Assembly: GCF_022819345.1 (NCBI RefSeq)
Contig: NZ_CP089288.1
Coordinates: 372,001 to 436,000 of the forward strand
Direction: 5' to 3'
Length of the DNA stretch: 64,000 bases
From: Candidatus Nanosynbacter sp. HMT-352
GTDB lineage: Bacteria > Patescibacteriota > Saccharimonadia > Saccharimonadales > Saccharimonadaceae
Under the pieces are notes generated by a model, which worked only from the letters and a program-made list of their open reading frames with translations, ran no database searches and had not been told where the DNA came from. Positions 1 through 8,627 of this stretch are shown here, in pieces. How positions within the stretch are numbered: the stretch's first letter is position 1; each line of letters begins with the position of its first letter. The position numbers were made by a program, and so were the translations under genes.

Positions 1-405
1 TCGTTGTTGCAGCATATTTATAGTGAATTGGAGCTTCGAGTTGGCGAACGATTAAGCCAGGGAATGAGCAATGCCCAGCTGGAGGAATTTGCGGGAATTA
101 TCGATAAAACTCCAGGTGCTGTGGATGATTTTCTAGCGAAACATGCGCCTAATTATCAGCAGGAACCAATGCTGCAGAAAATGTCACAAGCTTCAGGTTT
201 GCCAGTTGATGATCCGCGTCTGAAGGACGAATTTGCAGCTACTAAGTGGCTAGAGGTCAATCGACCAGATTATCGTGACGTTGTGGCTGCAGTGATGGCT
301 GACTTGAAAAAGGAAATTATTGCCAACCGCGATGCTATTTTAGGTGGCATGAGTGCACCTTCAGCGCCGCAGCAGACTCAAAGCGACTTTGATTTGGCTG
401 CTTAG
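1..405 (+). CDS. Unknown protein, 5'-truncated by the window edge
   Basis: The reading frame is open from the first base; the first possible start is a TTG at 4, but no stop precedes it, so the gene probably begins upstream. The visible part is about 134 residues, rich in helix-forming residues, with no membrane segment and a low-complexity Ser/Ala/Pro/Gln tail before a short acidic end (SDFDLAA). It resembles small conserved proteins of unknown function seen in Saccharibacteria, but I cannot assign a family. It converges on fmt with only 9 bases between the two stops. Confidence 0.6.
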   Translation, partial: SLLQHIYSELELRVGERLSQGMSNAQLEEFAGIIDKTPGAVDDFLAKHAPNYQQEPMLQKMSQASGLPVDDPRLKDEFAATKWLEVNRPDYRDVVAAVMADLKKEIIANRDAILGGMSAPSAPQQTQSDFDLAA

Positions 406-414
406 TCAGTGAAT

Positions 415-1302
415 TTAGACTTGATGACCGCGGATAAATTCTTCTGCGGTCATTGTTTTTCCGCTGGGTGCGATGAGCTCGTCAATAATTAAATAGTTGC
501 CGTCGGCAAATTTTTTATCAAGATGAGAATTCGGAGTTTTGTCGCAATGAGATTTCGTGATGATGATATCTCGATCGTCAATTGTCATTCGGCTACGTGG
601 AAAACCGAGATGTGCGCGGACGTGAGCTTCAGCTTCGGCGGCGGTCATACGTTCCGTATCGAGCCATGAATTGTCCTTGTTTAATAATTGGCAATATGAA
701 GCCAGAGAATCGTCCTGTGGTGTTGGCTGAAGACTCCCATTGATGATGTTTGGCAGGTTTTTTATTAGCAGAGAAGTGCCATCGTGAAATAATTTGTCAT
801 ATAATTCGAACTTTGTTTCTTTTCCAGTGAGGGGTTGTTGAGTTTGGGCGTATATAGGGCCGGCGTCCATTTTACTGTCAAGCTGCATTATTGATACGCC
901 AGTTTCGGTATCTCTATTGGCTATAGCTGATTCAATAGGTGAAGGTCCTCGATATTTTGGTAGTAGAGAAGGGTGAACATTGATAATTCCCGGTGTAAAT
1001 AAGTCGATAATTGACTGGGGAATGATTTTTCCGTACGCAACCAAAACTCCCGTTACTGGCTGAAGTTGTTTTATGTAGTCGGTAATTTCACTGACTTTGT
1101 TTGGCTGCAAAACTGGAATATTGTGAGATTTAGCGAATGTTTTTACTGGAGGTTCAGTAAGTTTGTGTCCGCGACCGCGCTTGGTGTCGGGTTTGGTAAT
1201 AACGCAAACAACGTTAAATCCCTCTTCAACGAGAGCTTCTAAGGTGATTAGACTGTAATTTTCAGTCCCAAAGAATACTATTTTCGGCGATGTCTTTGTC
1301 AT
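415..1302 (-). CDS. fmt: Methionyl-tRNA formyltransferase
   Basis: Transfers a formyl group from 10-formyl-tetrahydrofolate to Met-tRNAfMet for translation initiation. The 295-residue product has the expected Rossmann start (KIVFFGTENYSL), the catalytic signature around NVHPSLLPKYRGPSP with Asn and His, and the SKMDAGPI segment with the catalytic Asp. The C-terminal anticodon-side domain is present, so the protein is only slightly shorter than usual. The start ATG lies inside the 3' end of def, a 41-bp overlap, so fmt is probably translationally coupled to def. The pairing with peptide deformylase, which removes the formyl group later, is the classic def-fmt order. Confidence 0.95.
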   Translation of the reverse strand: MTKTSPKIVFFGTENYSLITLEALVEEGFNVVCVITKPDTKRGRGHKLTEPPVKTFAKSHNIPVLQPNKVSEITDYIKQLQPVTGVLVAYGKIIPQSIIDLFTPGIINVHPSLLPKYRGPSPIESAIANRDTETGVSIMQLDSKMDAGPIYAQTQQPLTGKETKFELYDKLFHDGTSLLIKNLPNIINGSLQPTPQDDSLASYCQLLNKDNSWLDTERMTAAEAEAHVRAHLGFPRSRMTIDDRDIIITKSHCDKTPNSHLDKKFADGNYLIIDELIAPSGKTMTAEEFIRGHQV

Positions 1303-1837
1303 AATCTAGCGGTTGCAACTCGCCTTTCTCGTCGAGCGTATAAAAAGCATCTTTTTTATCCTTAATATGGTCTATAAAAACTAATCCATTACAGTGGTCT
1401 ATCTCGTGCTGCAATACGCGCGCCAAAAATCCTTCGGCTTTAATTCGCACTTCTTCGCCATCTAAATTCATGGCTTTTACGCGAATTTTACTGTAGCGAG
1501 GAACTTTTCCGTAAATGCTTTTAACGCTTAAGCATCCCTCAAAGTCTTCAACAACTTCGCCTTCATATTTCACGATTTCTGGATTGATAAGAGTGATGAA
1601 ATCGCGAGTTGATTTTCTTTCAAAGTCGGCTCGAACAATCACAACACGCTCTAATTTGTCGACTTGAACTGCAGCGAGGGCAGCGCTAATCTCGTGAGGT
1701 CTGGAGTCTTCCCAATCCAGTGCGGCTGCGGTCATTTCGTCTGCCAGTTTTATAACATCATTAGTAACAACGTGGATTTTTGATGATTTTTGGCGAAGAT
1801 GTGGATTTGGTAATGTGATAATATCGTCTTTTGTCAT
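1262..1837 (-). CDS. def: Peptide deformylase
   Basis: Metalloenzyme that removes the N-formyl group from nascent proteins. Of 191 residues, motif 2 (EGCLSV, the Cys metal ligand) and motif 3 (QHEIDHCNG, two His ligands and catalytic Glu) are intact. Motif 1, normally GxGxAAxQ, reads SAALAAVQ, so both glycines are lost while the Gln is kept; activity is still plausible. A TATAAT box on the minus strand (1845-1850) lies 7 nt before the ATG and there is no Shine-Dalgarno sequence, so the def-fmt mRNA is predicted to be leaderless. First gene of the def-fmt operon. Confidence 0.93.
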   Translation of the reverse strand: MTKDDIITLPNPHLRQKSSKIHVVTNDVIKLADEMTAAALDWEDSRPHEISAALAAVQVDKLERVVIVRADFERKSTRDFITLINPEIVKYEGEVVEDFEGCLSVKSIYGKVPRYSKIRVKAMNLDGEEVRIKAEGFLARVLQHEIDHCNGLVFIDHIKDKKDAFYTLDEKGELQPLDYDKDIAENSILWD

Positions 1838-1844
1838 TGCTATA

Positions 1845-1850
1845 ATTATA
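1845..1850 (-). promoter_or_regulatory. -10 box for leaderless def-fmt
   Basis: Minus-strand TATAAT whose end is 7 nt from the def ATG. Transcription would start at or next to the start codon. Confidence 0.65.
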
Positions 1851-1857
1851 CCAGAAA

Positions 1858-3798
1858 TTACAGTAGACTTACAGGGTCGAGCTCGTACTGCCAGTGTGAT
1901 GGCGGCAGGAAATTCAATACGTCAAGAAGCTCTTGTCGTTTGGGGCTTTTTACTACGATTTGCCATCGATATGTATCGCGGACGCGCTCATAAAAAGCGG
2001 GCGTTGGTCCAAAAACTTCAATGTTATCAAAATTGAATTTTAATAGTTCGGACAATTTTTTAGCGTTCCTTATGGCGGCGGCTTCGGTTTTATAAACGCA
2101 AGTTAGTTTTAATAAGTAAGTAAAAGGTGGAAAGTTGGTTTTTTGTCGTTGAGATATGGTTCTTTGATAAAATTCTGTATAGTTTTGAGAGAGTCCGTTT
2201 GTGATGGATGGGTGACTTGGTTGATACGACTGGACGACAACTTCTGTTGGTGTGCTTGACCTGCCGACGCGGCCGACGACTTGGGCGAGCAATTGAAATG
2301 TTCGTTCGGGCGATGAATAGTCAGGGAGGGAAAGTCCGGTGTCGGCTTGAATGACTCCGACGACTGTTAAGTGTGGCAAATCTAGTCCTTTAGCAATAAC
2401 TTGCGTGCCGATAATTATATCTATTTCGCCATTTTTCAGTTCATCGTAACGCTCGTCTACGGTAGCTTTCAAATCGGTGTCTTTATCAAATCGAGCAATT
2501 TTTTTGTTCGGGAATAACCCCTGTAATTCGTCTTCAATTCGCTTAGTTCCGATACCTTTATGAATGATATCGGCGTTTTTACATTCAGGGCAACTAGTAG
2601 GAACTTTGGTTGAAAAACCGCAAATGTGGCATGACAATTTATGACTATCTGCATGTAGCGTGAGCGGAATAAAACAGCGTGGACAACCAGCCTGCCAGCC
2701 GCAGTTATCGCATAATGTGATTGATGCCGTGCCACGTCGATTGTGAAAAATAAGAACTTGCTCATTTTTTGATAACGCTGTGTTCATAGATTTCAAGAGT
2801 GGGTCGGAGAGGAATTGATGTTGAGTAAAATTGTTGCGCTTTGTCATGTCTACCAGCGTCACGTTGGGGCGAACGGTGTCTGGTCTTGCTGGTTTTGTCA
2901 TTGTAATGATTGGTGTATTTGATTTTTTGGCAATGTAATAATCGGCAACCGCTGGAGTGGCGCTACCCAGAATTAGCTTGCCGCGATGTTGATTCGTAAG
3001 GACTGAGGCGACGCGGAGGGCTGAATATCGAGGGGACTGTTCCTGTTTGAAGCTCGGTTCGTGACACTCATCAATCACCACAAGTCCGAGCTGTTGCACG
3101 GGCATGAAAAGAGCAGATCGCGGACCGATGATTACTACTGGATCGTTTGAGCTAATAACTCTTTTCCAGATTGCATATCGTTGAGCTTCGGTTTGTTTGG
3201 AATGGGTAACTATGACATTTGGCAGATGAGCAGAAAATTCAGCAACTAGTTGCGAAGTTAGGGCAATTTCGGGGACTAAAATTATTGACGATCGCTCTTC
3301 TTCCAAGGCTTGTTTTACGGCTTCTATATACACTAGGGTTTTTCCTGAGCCAGTTACGCCGTGTAAAAGTGCTGTTCCGGAATGGAGATTTTCGATGGTC
3401 TGGAGGGCTGTTTTTTGCTCATCAGTGAATACATTTTTTGTTCGATTTTCTGCTGTATTAACTGGGGTGGACTGGTTAATTGAGCGACGTTTTTTGGATA
3501 ATCCGCTGGGTAAAATTGCTTGCCAGACGGTCGCTTGGTGTGTAGCGTAATATTTACTCATCCATATGGCAGTTTGAACGAGTTCGATTGGCAAGGGATA
3601 TTCTTCAATGATTTTACTAATTGGCTTGACTTCAAAATCTGGTTGGCGAACTTCTTGTAGAACTACACCAATAGCGTTAATTTTGCCGATTTCTATAGCA
3701 ACAATCATTCCGGTCGGCAGCCTTTCCTCTGAAGAATACGTAAACGAACTTGCGTCGGCGCGGACGATTCTTGTTGGCGAAACCAAATAGTAATGCAT
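1858..3798 (-). CDS. priA: Primosomal replication restart helicase PriA
   Basis: 3'-5' DNA helicase that reloads the replisome at stalled forks. The 646-residue product has an N-terminal DNA-binding region, Walker A (GVTGSGKT), a DEAH-like box reading DECH, and helicase C-terminal motifs (GTQVIAKGLDLP, QVVGRVGR). Between them lies the eight-cysteine double zinc-binding insert (CDNCGWQAGCPRC to CPEC). The N-terminal domain is shorter than in E. coli PriA. A minus-strand TATAAT (3806-3811) ends 7 nt from the ATG, so the mRNA should be leaderless. Divergent from the PRTase-like gene, with the two -10 boxes only about 15 bp apart. Confidence 0.96.
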   Translation of the reverse strand: MHYYLVSPTRIVRADASSFTYSSEERLPTGMIVAIEIGKINAIGVVLQEVRQPDFEVKPISKIIEEYPLPIELVQTAIWMSKYYATHQATVWQAILPSGLSKKRRSINQSTPVNTAENRTKNVFTDEQKTALQTIENLHSGTALLHGVTGSGKTLVYIEAVKQALEEERSSIILVPEIALTSQLVAEFSAHLPNVIVTHSKQTEAQRYAIWKRVISSNDPVVIIGPRSALFMPVQQLGLVVIDECHEPSFKQEQSPRYSALRVASVLTNQHRGKLILGSATPAVADYYIAKKSNTPIITMTKPARPDTVRPNVTLVDMTKRNNFTQHQFLSDPLLKSMNTALSKNEQVLIFHNRRGTASITLCDNCGWQAGCPRCFIPLTLHADSHKLSCHICGFSTKVPTSCPECKNADIIHKGIGTKRIEDELQGLFPNKKIARFDKDTDLKATVDERYDELKNGEIDIIIGTQVIAKGLDLPHLTVVGVIQADTGLSLPDYSSPERTFQLLAQVVGRVGRSSTPTEVVVQSYQPSHPSITNGLSQNYTEFYQRTISQRQKTNFPPFTYLLKLTCVYKTEAAAIRNAKKLSELLKFNFDNIEVFGPTPAFYERVRDTYRWQIVVKSPKRQELLDVLNFLPPSHWQYELDPVSLL

Positions 3799-3805
3799 GT
3801 TTATT

Positions 3806-3832
3806 ATTATATCGCGAAAAAAATGCTAAAAT
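3806..3832. promoter_or_regulatory. Back-to-back -10 boxes of priA and the PRTase-like gene
   Basis: TATAAT on the minus strand (3806-3811) serves priA and TAAAAT on the plus strand (3827-3832) serves the gene at 3839. Each lies 6-7 nt from its ATG, so both transcripts look leaderless. The -35 region of each would lie in the other's coding start. Confidence 0.55.
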
Positions 3833-3838
3833 AAGCAT

Positions 3839-4498
3839 ATGTATTTTGAGAGTCGTTCGCAGGCTGGGGCAATTCTGGCTGATCAAGTACTGGAAAAGTA
3901 TCGCTATGAAAACTGCGCGGTGGTTGCAATTGGCGAAGGTGGCGTGTTGATCGGCGAGCAAATTGCAGTGAAGCTTCACTGTGTCCTCATGATGTTGTTG
4001 AGCGAAGGGATTGAGATTCCTGGGGAAAGTTTAAGCATTGGGGCGATGTCGCAGTCTGGGCAGTTTACGTATAATAGCCAATTTTCTGACGGTGAAATTA
4101 ATGAATATACTAGTGAATTTCACGGTTATCTGGAAGAGAAAAAGCGCGAGGCTCATCAGAAAATGAATAGGCTTTTGGGCGATGGTGGAATCATCGATAA
4201 GGATATGTTAAAGGATCGGGTGGTGATTTTAGCGAGTGATGGTTTTGGCGATGATTTGTCGGTTTTGGATGTGGCTTTGAGTTTTCTGAAGTCAGTTCGG
4301 ATTGAGAAGTTGGTGATTGCGGTGCCGTTTTGTGGCGTGGCAGCGGTGGATAAATTGCATATGACAGTTGATGAAATGCATATTTTGGATGTGAAAGAGA
4401 ATTTTATGGGATTAAATCATTATTATGAGGATAATACATTGCCGTCCAAAGAGGAAACGATAGCGAAAATTAATCAGGTTATTTTGAATTGGAAGTAA
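3839..4498 (+). CDS. Phosphoribosyltransferase-like protein
   Basis: A 219-residue protein with the layout of the stand-alone phosphoribosyltransferase family found in many bacteria: an N-terminal AGAILADQVLEKY segment, a central strand-loop reading VVILASDGFGDDLS where the PRPP loop normally lies, and a C-terminal VPFCGVAAVDKL stretch followed by the NFMGLNHYYED element typical of these proteins. The PRPP loop lacks the usual paired acidic residues plus TGGT, so substrate and activity are uncertain. It starts 6 nt after a TAAAAT box, apparently leaderless, and is divergent from priA. Confidence 0.7.
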   Translation: MYFESRSQAGAILADQVLEKYRYENCAVVAIGEGGVLIGEQIAVKLHCVLMMLLSEGIEIPGESLSIGAMSQSGQFTYNSQFSDGEINEYTSEFHGYLEEKKREAHQKMNRLLGDGGIIDKDMLKDRVVILASDGFGDDLSVLDVALSFLKSVRIEKLVIAVPFCGVAAVDKLHMTVDEMHILDVKENFMGLNHYYEDNTLPSKEETIAKINQVILNWK

Positions 4499-4562
4499 AA
4501 AACTTGTCGGGTGTTGTAAAATTGTGATAAACTTTAATTAAGAAAGATGCGTTAGGGAGGTT

Positions 4563-4865
4563 ATGTTAGACGTTTTTATTACATCTAGGGTGCGGCGAAA
4601 AATTGTAGTAGTATACGCTAAGTATCCTGATTTTCACACACATGTTCGCGGATTAGCAAAGCTAATTAAGGAAGATCCTGGAAATATTCAACGAGAATTG
4701 AAGCGACTAGAAAAGGTTGGATTTTTGCAGAGTGAAAAGCAAGGTAACTCACGTACGTATTTCACTAATAAACAATTCCCAATTTTTAAGGAATTGCAAA
4801 GTATGGTGATTAAATCTCAGCAATATTCAGCGCGATCAAAGCGCGGCATGGCTGATAAAGACTAA
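4563..4865 (+). CDS. Winged helix-turn-helix DNA-binding protein
   Basis: A 100-residue protein with one wHTH domain: helices around DFHTHVRGLAKLI and GNIQRELKRLEKVGF, then a wing (KQGNSRTYFTN). This is the ArsR/MarR-like fold used by small transcription regulators; no metal-binding cysteines are present. It has a good Shine-Dalgarno sequence (GGGAGG) just before the ATG. Its TAA stop shares a base with the recJ ATG, so the two are co-translated. Its target is unknown; control of recJ or self-control are simple guesses. Confidence 0.75.
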   Translation: MLDVFITSRVRRKIVVVYAKYPDFHTHVRGLAKLIKEDPGNIQRELKRLEKVGFLQSEKQGNSRTYFTNKQFPIFKELQSMVIKSQQYSARSKRGMADKD

Positions 4866-6493
4866 TGGCATTATTTGAAAAAATTTTAGCGGCTCGAGGC
4901 TTGACTACGCGTGCGGCGCGTGAGGAATTTTTGCATCCGAATTACGCGTCAGTAAAGCATGATCCGTTTTTATTGCCAGATATGAAAAAAGCGGTGGACC
5001 GCTTGAAAAAGGCGCACACTGAGGGTGAGAAAATTGTTATTTACGGCGATTACGATATTGATGGACTGAGTGCAACGGCAATTTTATTGGATACATTTGG
5101 TAAGTTTGGCTTTAAGGAAGTTGGTGCGTTTATTCCGAATCGGTTTGTTGAAGGCTATGGAATGACGATGGGCGCAGTTGATAAGGTGCGGAATATGGGC
5201 GCGGATTTAATTGTTACGGTTGATACGGGAAGTTTATGTCATGCGGAAATTGAATACGCATCGAGTTTGGGGATTGATACGGTGGTGACTGATCACCATA
5301 ATGTTGCTAAGACTCCACCGCCGAGCGTTGCCGCAGTTAATCCGAAGTTTCCTGGTCATAAATATCCGTTCCGCGATCTTTGCGGTGCTGGTGTAGCGTT
5401 CAAGCTGGTGCAAGCTCTACAAACCGAACTGGACGGGCTACCAGATGGTTACGAGAAGTGGCTGTTGGATTTGGTGGCGCTGGGAACGGTTTGCGACATA
5501 GTTACGCTGGCGGATGAAAATAGGGCGAATGTCTATTGGGGTTTGGAGGTTTTGAAAAAGCAGAGGCGTCCTGGTCTGAAGGCATTGATGTCGGTGGCGG
5601 GAATTGATCCAGAGAAGGTTAATGCTAGGCATTTGGGATTTGGTCTGGGTCCGCGAATGAATGCGGCGGGTAGATTGGAGACTGCGCAATATGCTCTGGA
5701 TATGTTGACGGCGAGTGATGGTTTGGGGGCATTGGAAGCTAGTGAAAAATTGGAAGAATTGAACATTAAGCGTCGCAGTATTCAGGATGAGATTTTTGAC
5801 GAAGCTTGCCAGCAGGCGGACAATATGACTGATGATCGAGTTTTGGTGGTGAATAGCGGAAATTGGAATCACGGAGTTATTGGTATTGTGGCGTCGAAAT
5901 TGGTTGAGAAGTACAAAAAGCCAGTTTTCATAATCGGTGAGCGTGGTGATGAAGCTACGGGTTCGGCGCGAAGTTTTGGTGATTTTTCTGCGGCTGACGC
6001 GGTTCGTGCAGCTGACGACATCATTATTAAAGGTGGTGGTCACGGAGCGGCGGCGGGCGTGACGCTGGCGACCGAGAGAATTGACGATTTTAGACGACGA
6101 GTGAATGAGTTTTACGACTCATTGCAATTGAAAAATCAGGAATTATATTTGTTGCCGAGAGCTGACGTGGAGATTGACGATTTTTCGGAAATTAATGAGG
6201 AGCTGATTGATAATTTGGCGAAGATGGAGCCGTTTGGCAATGGTAATGCGGAGCCTATATTGAAAATAACTGAAGCGACGGTTTTGAGCGTGAGGAGAAT
6301 GGGTGCGGACGGGCAACACGTGAAATTGACTTTGCGTGATAAAAATGACGTTGTGTTGCAGATGCTGGCTTTTAATGCGCCAGAAGAACTTTTCCGTGAA
6401 GTGGGTGACGAAGTGTCTGTCTGGTTCCAGCCGACCGTAAATGAATGGCAGGGGATAAAGTCAGTTGAAGGGCGATTGCTGCATTTGGCTTAG
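4865..6493 (+). CDS. recJ: Single-strand-specific exonuclease RecJ
   Basis: 5'-3' exonuclease of recombination and mismatch repair. The DHH-family motifs are clear over 542 residues: YGDYDIDGLSA (motif I), VTVDTGS, TDHHNV (the DHH motif), and the DHHA1 glycine motif GGGHGAAAG near residue 395, followed by the OB-like C-terminal domain. Overlaps the preceding wHTH gene by one base. The last 24 bp of this gene and the next 20 bp recur at 7718-7761, downstream of the neighbouring gene (see findings). Confidence 0.95.
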   Translation: MALFEKILAARGLTTRAAREEFLHPNYASVKHDPFLLPDMKKAVDRLKKAHTEGEKIVIYGDYDIDGLSATAILLDTFGKFGFKEVGAFIPNRFVEGYGMTMGAVDKVRNMGADLIVTVDTGSLCHAEIEYASSLGIDTVVTDHHNVAKTPPPSVAAVNPKFPGHKYPFRDLCGAGVAFKLVQALQTELDGLPDGYEKWLLDLVALGTVCDIVTLADENRANVYWGLEVLKKQRRPGLKALMSVAGIDPEKVNARHLGFGLGPRMNAAGRLETAQYALDMLTASDGLGALEASEKLEELNIKRRSIQDEIFDEACQQADNMTDDRVLVVNSGNWNHGVIGIVASKLVEKYKKPVFIIGERGDEATGSARSFGDFSAADAVRAADDIIIKGGGHGAAAGVTLATERIDDFRRRVNEFYDSLQLKNQELYLLPRADVEIDDFSEINEELIDNLAKMEPFGNGNAEPILKITEATVLSVRRMGADGQHVKLTLRDKNDVVLQMLAFNAPEELFREVGDEVSVWFQPTVNEWQGIKSVEGRLLHLA

Positions 6494-6513
6494 GTATAAT
6501 AGTTGCATTACTT
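6470..6513 (+). repeat. Direct repeat copy 1 (recJ 3' end)
   Basis: 44 bp covering the last codons of recJ, its stop and 20 bp beyond. About 40 of 44 positions match 7718-7761. Confidence 0.85.
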
Positions 6514-6525
6514 AGATATATATTG

Positions 6526-6531
6526 TATAAT
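6526..6531 (+). promoter_or_regulatory. -10 box for the hydrolase gene
   Basis: TATAAT preceded by TG one base earlier in TTGTATAAT, 38 nt before the ATG at 6570. The leader holds a TTGGAG Shine-Dalgarno-like sequence. Confidence 0.5.
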
Positions 6532-6569
6532 AAATCCAATAGTTTAAATTTATTTGGAGCGATATTTTT

Positions 6570-7709
6570 ATGAGTTCAGAAAAACTTTGGACGCCGTCAC
6601 CTAAACCTACAGATTATGGCTTTGAGAATGGTCTACAGGTCGCCGAGATTGATAGTGGCTTAAGACAGGGAAAGACTATACAACTTGCTACACAGGAAGA
6701 TATGCGTCGCTTGGCTGAGGAATCTTACAATTCAAACCATATGAATAAGACTGTTGAACAACTGAGAGATCCGCGCTATATTCGCGTATTTAGTGGACTG
6801 GGTAGAGTTGGGATTGAAGTCGCGATATTTGGTAATGAAAATGCGAATAAGATTCAGGCTGTTTTGTATGGATGGGGAGGAAATTTCCGTCATCCAAACG
6901 CAATTCGAGAAGCTGCCGTTCTGGCGTGCGAGAATCCGGATGCGGCTATTATGGTTATGAATATGCCGGGCGTGGGCAATTCTGGGATGCTGCCCGAGTC
7001 TGTTCGTAAGGAGATACGAAAGACTGGTAGCTACGATAGCTTAGGGGAATATGTTGGTTCAGTAATTGACCATGTCGCGAAAGATTTCGACGAGGTTAGT
7101 GTTGGTGGGCATTCTTTGGGTGGTCGTGTTGCGACGTCGTCAGTTGCTCACATGGAATCTAAGGTTAATGAGTTACGACTATTCGATCCGGTGGGATCGC
7201 GTAAAATGGGGATTATTGCTTTGGGGTGGAATTTCATAGGAAAAGAAGGCATGGAATTGATACGTTACGGCAAGAAATCATTGAGTCCAAGCGCAAAAGA
7301 ACTGGGCTTGAAGTTCTTGCAGAGAGAAGATCCTAAAGTTATTGAGGAGGTTGGTAAACTCTTAGGAGAGTCAAGTGTCGAGTTTGCTCCGCCGAAACAA
7401 GGTTGGCGCCAGCAATTCCTTACTGATCCTTTCGCCTTAAGTAATGATGGCTTATTGGAAGATTTATTGAAAGCCGCGCCAAATGTCCGAAACAATATTA
7501 TTATATTTGTACCCGAAGGTAGTCATTTGACTAATATGCGTGACGTGGCTCGCATTGTCGGTATTGTGAACGGTGAGCCTAAGTCGACAAGCGCCGAAGT
7601 CGGACTATATGGAATTTTAAATAACCACACTCACAATGTCATGAACGACCCTACTGTGTTAGCGATTATGTATGGCGCTGATACTAAAGATCTCGCCTTG
7701 TCCGCCTAA
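6570..7709 (+). CDS. Alpha/beta-hydrolase-fold protein
   Basis: A 379-residue protein with a central alpha/beta hydrolase core: an oxyanion-type strand (AVLYGWGGNFRHP), then the nucleophile elbow VGGHSLGG with Ser182. A PEGSH segment near residue 320 offers the catalytic His. There is no signal peptide or membrane segment, so it is probably cytosolic. Substrate unknown; esterase, lipase or thioesterase activity are all possible. It stands alone between two near-identical copies of the recJ 3' end, suggesting it arrived by insertion or through a tandem duplication. About 90 residues surround the core at the N-terminus with no match I recognise. Confidence 0.7.
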   Translation: MSSEKLWTPSPKPTDYGFENGLQVAEIDSGLRQGKTIQLATQEDMRRLAEESYNSNHMNKTVEQLRDPRYIRVFSGLGRVGIEVAIFGNENANKIQAVLYGWGGNFRHPNAIREAAVLACENPDAAIMVMNMPGVGNSGMLPESVRKEIRKTGSYDSLGEYVGSVIDHVAKDFDEVSVGGHSLGGRVATSSVAHMESKVNELRLFDPVGSRKMGIIALGWNFIGKEGMELIRYGKKSLSPSAKELGLKFLQREDPKVIEEVGKLLGESSVEFAPPKQGWRQQFLTDPFALSNDGLLEDLLKAAPNVRNNIIIFVPEGSHLTNMRDVARIVGIVNGEPKSTSAEVGLYGILNNHTHNVMNDPTVLAIMYGADTKDLALSA

Positions 7710-7717
7710 AGCTTGCA

Positions 7718-7761
7718 GGGCGATTGCTACATTTGGCTTAGGCGTAATAGTTTCATTACTT
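7718..7761 (+). repeat. Direct repeat copy 2 (vestigial recJ 3' end)
   Basis: Non-coding here, but still reads Gly-Arg-Leu-Leu-His-Leu-Ala-stop like the end of recJ, with four mismatches in 44 bp against 6470-6513. Confidence 0.85.
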
Positions 7762-7831
7762 GTAGAGTAGATGTATTGTTATAGTGTATTAATATTTTTG
7801 GGTGGGAGAATTTTTTAGGAGGTTTGGTAAT

Positions 7832-8368
7832 ATGGAGTTTTCTAATAGCGGCAGTGAAATTATATATCAGAAAGATACACATACTAGCCTGGGGAGGGTA
7901 GCGCTAAAGTTACTGACTAATTATCACGAAGATACACGCTCGGAGCTGCCTGGCAAAGCCTTAGCGGATCTTAAAGAAGAGTATGATGACGTAGCGGGTA
8001 AACATAAGGAATTCGCTGAACATTTGAATGAAGCTTCTAGCTTGAGTTCTTTGGTAGCAGCTGCTGGTCACTTAATTTCCCTAAAGGACGTAATGTATGA
8101 GATAAATAATGGCGTTCAATTGTCTTTATCCAGTGATGCGAATGGAGAAGTTCCTGGCGATTCGACTTTGCCAGAAAATATTCCTTGTGACCTTGCCAAA
8201 GTTAAAATTTCTGAAAATGATGATGGTACGTATACTGCCAAGATCCCTGTTACAGAACACAGATTTGACTGTAATAGGCATATACGGGCTGATGTGACCA
8301 CTTATACTATTACGTTTACTCCTGATGGTGAGGTATTAAATCTCACGTCAAAGAAGGTGAAGGGATAA
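7832..8368 (+). CDS. Hypothetical protein, about 178 residues
   Basis: I do not recognise a family. The start is set at the ATG at 7832, which has a perfect AGGAGG at 7817-7822; an in-frame GTG at 7802 lacks such a signal. The N-terminal half is helical (residues about 20-90). The C-terminal half looks beta-rich, with alternating strands (DGTYTAKIPVTEHR, TTYTITFTPDGEVLNL). No signal peptide or membrane segment is visible. It lies behind the duplicated recJ-end region and is followed by the rpsU promoter, so it seems to be a single-gene unit. Confidence 0.65.
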   Translation: MEFSNSGSEIIYQKDTHTSLGRVALKLLTNYHEDTRSELPGKALADLKEEYDDVAGKHKEFAEHLNEASSLSSLVAAAGHLISLKDVMYEINNGVQLSLSSDANGEVPGDSTLPENIPCDLAKVKISENDDGTYTAKIPVTEHRFDCNRHIRADVTTYTITFTPDGEVLNLTSKKVKG

Positions 8369-8373
8369 TCTAG

Positions 8374-8402
8374 TTGGCAAATACTTTCTTATCTGTTATA
8401 AT
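8374..8402 (+). promoter_or_regulatory. rpsU operon promoter
   Basis: TTGGCA at 8374-8379, a 17-bp spacer and TATAAT at 8397-8402, nine bases before the rpsU ATG. Predicted leaderless or near-leaderless. Confidence 0.75.
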
Positions 8403-8411
8403 GTTTACAGT

Positions 8412-8627
8412 ATGGTACAAGTAACACGTAAAGATCAGAAGGAAGCGAACGAAAATATCATTCGTCGTTTCAACCGCAGGGTTTTGCAAAGCGGTGTTTT
8501 GGCTCGCGCTAAGAGCGTTATGCGTTTTGAAAAACCAATTTCAAAGACCGAGCGTCGTAAAAAAGCTATTATTCGCCGCGAGCGACGAGCTGAAAAAACG
8601 GCAAAAATGCGCCTAGGGGTGCGTTAA
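8412..8627 (+). CDS. rpsU: 30S ribosomal protein S21
   Basis: A 71-residue, very basic protein with the bS21 pattern: an N-terminal domain (NENIIRRFNRRVLQSGVL) and a long Arg/Lys-rich helix (ERRKKAIIRRERRAEK). It binds the 30S platform near the anti-Shine-Dalgarno end of 16S rRNA. First gene of an rpsU-yqeY-adk-map operon; its TAA shares a base with the next ATG. Confidence 0.93.
   Translation: MVQVTRKDQKEANENIIRRFNRRVLQSGVLARAKSVMRFEKPISKTERRKKAIIRRERRAEKTAKMRLGVR

Noticed and set aside
5438..6043. Long antisense frame inside recJ, about 200 codons
   Set aside because: Mirror of a strongly supported gene; its composition has no domain pattern and there is no start signal.
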